From: an uncultured Pseudomonadota bacterium
GTDB lineage: Bacteria; Pseudomonadota; Gammaproteobacteria; CAJXQU01
Direction of reading: 5' to 3'
Length of the DNA: 64,000 nt
NCBI GenBank assembly: GCA_913058255.1
Contig: CAJXQU010000006.1
Coordinates: forward strand, 85,108 to 149,107
Part shown: one piece after another, positions 62,541-64,000 of the stretch
Layout: each line of letters starts with the position of its first letter
Numbering within the stretch: the stretch's first letter is position 1
Notes under the pieces: generated by a model
Told to the model about the DNA's origin: nothing
Seen by the model: only the letters and a program-made list of their open reading frames with translations
Database searches by the model: none
Position numbers and translations under genes: made by a program

Positions 62541-62816
62541 TTACCACCAAGAATCATCTTTATGAATATACATGCCGTCACTCATATATTGATAATCATC
62601 GAGGTTGTCTGGGTTGTCAGTTATTCGTGGACTTCCTATTTCAGATGATATCTTTTTCCATCTTGTGTCATATCCATCAGATGTTAAAGCACGATATGTA
62701 TGCTTTAAATTTTTTTCTTCATCAAAAAAAACGACTTCTTCTCCGACCGTAGGTGAAGAGCAAAGTTTATACATTTGCTTTCGCCATGTATCTAAACTGT
62801 TATCTGAATTCGTCAT
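62541..62816 (-). CDS. Uncharacterised cassette protein, first gene of the NERD-helicase operon
   Basis: A 91-residue soluble protein, not recognised. The ATG at 62816 has GGAG six bases upstream. A longer reading from 62987 would translate the attC site and is rejected. It starts MTNSDNSLDTWRKQMYKL and contains VGEEVVFFDEEKNLKHTYRA, a beta-rich pattern that might be a small SH3-like or KTSC-like fold, and ends WW. First of three tightly spaced genes in the cassette. Confidence 0.6.
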   Translation of the reverse strand: MTNSDNSLDTWRKQMYKLCSSPTVGEEVVFFDEEKNLKHTYRALTSDGYDTRWKKISSEIGSPRITDNPDNLDDYQYMSDGMYIHKDDSWW

Positions 62817-62834
62817 TTTCATCTCCTTTAGGGC

Positions 62835-62960
62835 ACATAACGCCTGCCGCACAGGCAGACAAATTGTTGTGCTTTTTGTGTAACAGTGGCGAAGCCACAC
62901 ACAAAAAGTGCAGCAATTTGGCTGTCCAGCGAAGCGATTGTGCCGGCACTGGTTATATGC
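62835..62960 (-). repeat. Integron attC-like site between membrane-protein and NERD-helicase cassettes
   Basis: About 126 bases. In minus-strand direction it begins GCATATAACCAG and ends CAGGCGTTATGTGC. Inner long complementary arms: CACTTTTTGTGTG with GTTACACAAAAAGCAC, and GGCTTCGCC at the tip. The TAA stop of the upstream cassette gene is inside the first R box. Typical attC architecture. Confidence 0.8.
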
Positions 62961-63204
62961 TGAACAATGCATATGAAGAAACACCATTTATAATCATATT
63001 TATGAGTATTACAGCATAAAATGCTAAGAATGCTGGGTCTCGCTCAGGTGATGGCCTATTTCTATATTTGAATAGAGAAACGCATAAATGTAAAGCAAAA
63101 AACACTGTGGCTGGCGCACTGGTAAATAATACAATTATAGGAATTCCACCATGGCGACCAACAAAGCCAACATCAAAGAAATAGATACCTATACATAACA
63201 ACAA
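62953..63204 (-). CDS. Small cassette membrane protein, unrecognised
   Basis: An 83-residue protein from the TTG at 63204, with three hydrophobic segments (LLCIGIYFF, PIIVLFTSAPATVFFALHL, LAFYAVILINMIING) and a polar KYRNRPSPERDP loop. The frame stays open to an in-frame TGA near 63255; an ATT at 63249 would give 98 residues starting (M)KLLTKVYAALSIISLLL, a better-looking membrane start. No ATG is available. Its stop lies in the attC site at 62835-62960. Unknown function. Confidence 0.55.
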   Translation of the reverse strand: MLLCIGIYFFDVGFVGRHGGIPIIVLFTSAPATVFFALHLCVSLFKYRNRPSPERDPAFLAFYAVILINMIINGVSSYALFSI

Positions 63205-63267
63205 AGATATGATGCTTAGTGCTGCATAAACTTTGGTTAGTAATTTAATGAGTCAGATTCCCGTGAC

Positions 63268-63337
63268 ATATAACGCTTAGGGTGTGGGGCATGAGACGCG
63301 CAGCGGTGAAATGTCCCGCACGACCCAATTGTTATGC
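63268..63337 (-). repeat. Integron attC-like site after the first cassette
   Basis: About 70 bases, the clearest of the three. In minus-strand direction it runs GCATAACAATTGGGTCG to CCCTAAGCGTTATAT. Outer ends pair (ATAAC/GTTAT, GGGT/ACCC), and the inner GTGCGGGACAT pairs with ATGCCCCACAC. The first gene's TAA stop falls in the R box. Confidence 0.85.
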
Positions 63338-63784
63338 ACGGGTAAGTAACTCGTATTGTTCAATTGGAAACTCATGCTCAGCCCATTTTTCGTTGTAGCC
63401 TTTAAGGCCATATTTTGAATAAAGATGCTTTAAAACTTTAGTTATTTCATTACTAATTTGTGCGGTAGTAGATTGTCCTTTTAAGATAACTTCAAAATCG
63501 TTCTCTGGGTGTAGTCCCCAGCTTACCCAGTCTTCGTACCAACGCAGCTCATACTCAACAACTTCGGATATGTTGTTTACTACTAATAGGTGTTCGCCTG
63601 GTTCATCCATGAATAATGCCACAGCTTTTTTATCGCCATTGCTTAGAGAAATAGCCATTTTTGATAAATCTAGCAGGGTGTCATGTAAGTACGAGATTTC
63701 AATTTTTACATTAGAATTCTTTTGGAACGATACTTCCGCCCATCCTGTTCCAGTAAGTTCGTAATTTAGTTCGAAGTCATTCAT
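63332..63784 (-). CDS. Cassette protein, unrecognised (first in the array)
   Basis: A 150-residue soluble protein of mixed composition, no family recognised. It begins MNDFELNYELTGTGWAEVSF and has beta-rich and Trp-rich parts (EYELRWYEDWVSWGLHPEN) and a helical C terminus (ISNEITKVLKHLYSKYGLKG). Its TAA stop is in the attC site, and its start follows GTTATGCAC by only a few bases, as expected for the first promoterless cassette after an attI site. Confidence 0.6.
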   Translation of the reverse strand: MNDFELNYELTGTGWAEVSFQKNSNVKIEISYLHDTLLDLSKMAISLSNGDKKAVALFMDEPGEHLLVVNNISEVVEYELRWYEDWVSWGLHPENDFEVILKGQSTTAQISNEITKVLKHLYSKYGLKGYNEKWAEHEFPIEQYELLTRA

Positions 63785-63790
63785 CTTTAG

Positions 63791-64000
63791 AGTGCATAAC
63801 AGTTTTATTCACCGACACTATGTCGGCTATCACCTTGTCGGTCTATTGCGTTTTCAAGATAAAAACCGACATCTAATAAATAATTGTAATTCAACAACAT
63901 AAGCTTGAACCTTTAAATAAACAAGTGCAATAGTCCGACATGGTATCGGTCTATTTTTTAATGTTTTTTGTAAATATATAGTTGACTGAACTTACACTAA
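63791..64000. other. Candidate attI and cassette-promoter region
   Basis: Minus-strand GTTATGC (63794-63800) marks the integration point of the first cassette. No second R box (GTTAT/GTTAG) occurs within 130 bases upstream, so this is not another attC, which leaves an attI-like site. It contains the palindrome CCGACActaTGTCGG (63812-63826) and a pair TGTCGGTCTATTGC (63836-63849) / GCAATAGTCCGACA (63927-63940), 13 of 14 complementary. No gene or clear promoter is visible; an integrase gene would be expected beyond base 64000. Confidence 0.45.

Noticed and set aside
62817..62987. N-terminal extension of the small cassette protein upstream of 62816
   Set aside because: The extra 57 codons translate the attC-like site; they are Cys-rich and unrelated to the downstream protein, while 62816 has a well-placed GGAG.
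63800..63930. A fourth attC site to the right of the first cassette
   Set aside because: No matching R box (GTTAT or GTTAG) occurs within the usual attC length, and the dyads present do not have the attC layout.

Overview
The window looks like chromosome of a marine-type methylotrophic gammaproteobacterium, most like Methylophaga or a Methylococcales relative. This is inferred from gene content and an AT-rich base composition; no 16S gene is present. The main evidence is a nearly complete tetrahydromethanopterin (H4MPT) and methylofuran C1 pathway (fhcCDAB, mtdB, mch, fae and cofactor-biosynthesis genes) together with a pqqABCDE operon for the cofactor of methanol dehydrogenase. The housekeeping genes (apaH, comM, ubiK, pgpA, trmL) are of gammaproteobacterial type.

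Layout. 1-1149: minor type IV pilins (pilW partial, pilV, fimT). 1482-6007: pyrD, trmL and a secreted PEP-synthase-like protein. 6290-16792: envelope genes, namely a PEP-CTERM protein, the lipoprotein PrsT, a serine hydrolase and a 1811-residue LamG/MshQ-like protein. 16794-22339: an SPL-like radical SAM protein, a nucleoside phosphorylase-like protein, a universal stress protein, a rhomboid protease, a roadblock protein and an Smr protein. 22500-40797: the C1 island. fhcCDAB runs leftward. sulP, the beta-RFAP synthase gene, mtdB, an ATP-grasp gene, mch, orf5-like, orf7-like and fae run rightward. A HisA-like gene and an MfnD-like gene then diverge, followed by mfnF-like, pabB and mfnE-like. 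40923-48975: a PilZ protein, sulfite dehydrogenase plus cytochrome c, an esterase, a degenerate GGDEF-cupin protein, apaH, comM and ubiK. 49042-51760: a putative porin, glnK and amtB behind a candidate NtrC/sigma-54 promoter. 51831-55094: pqqEDCBA. 55126-58116: two unrecognised small ORFs, trmO, an IalB-like gene, pgpA and a lytic transglycosylase.

The right end (58451-64000) is accessory DNA. A Y1-type (RAYT-like) transposase gene is followed by what reads as an integron gene-cassette array on the minus strand. There are three attC-like sites (59740-59855, 62835-62960, 63268-63337), and each one holds the TAA stop codon of the gene that precedes it. A candidate attI region lies at 63791-64000, so an integrase gene may lie just beyond the right edge. 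Two cassettes are ordinary single-gene units. The third is about 3.1 kb and carries a compact three-gene operon: two unrecognised small proteins and a NERD-nuclease/SF1-helicase protein with an unassigned C-terminal domain. This is the best candidate in the window for an undescribed (possibly anti-phage) system.

How the genes work together. Fae condenses formaldehyde with H4MPT, MtdB and Mch oxidise it to formyl-H4MPT, and FhcABCD releases formate. The beta-RFAP synthase and PabB supply the arylamine part of H4MPT, and MfnD/E/F-like proteins plausibly make methylofuran. PQQ supports the upstream alcohol oxidation.
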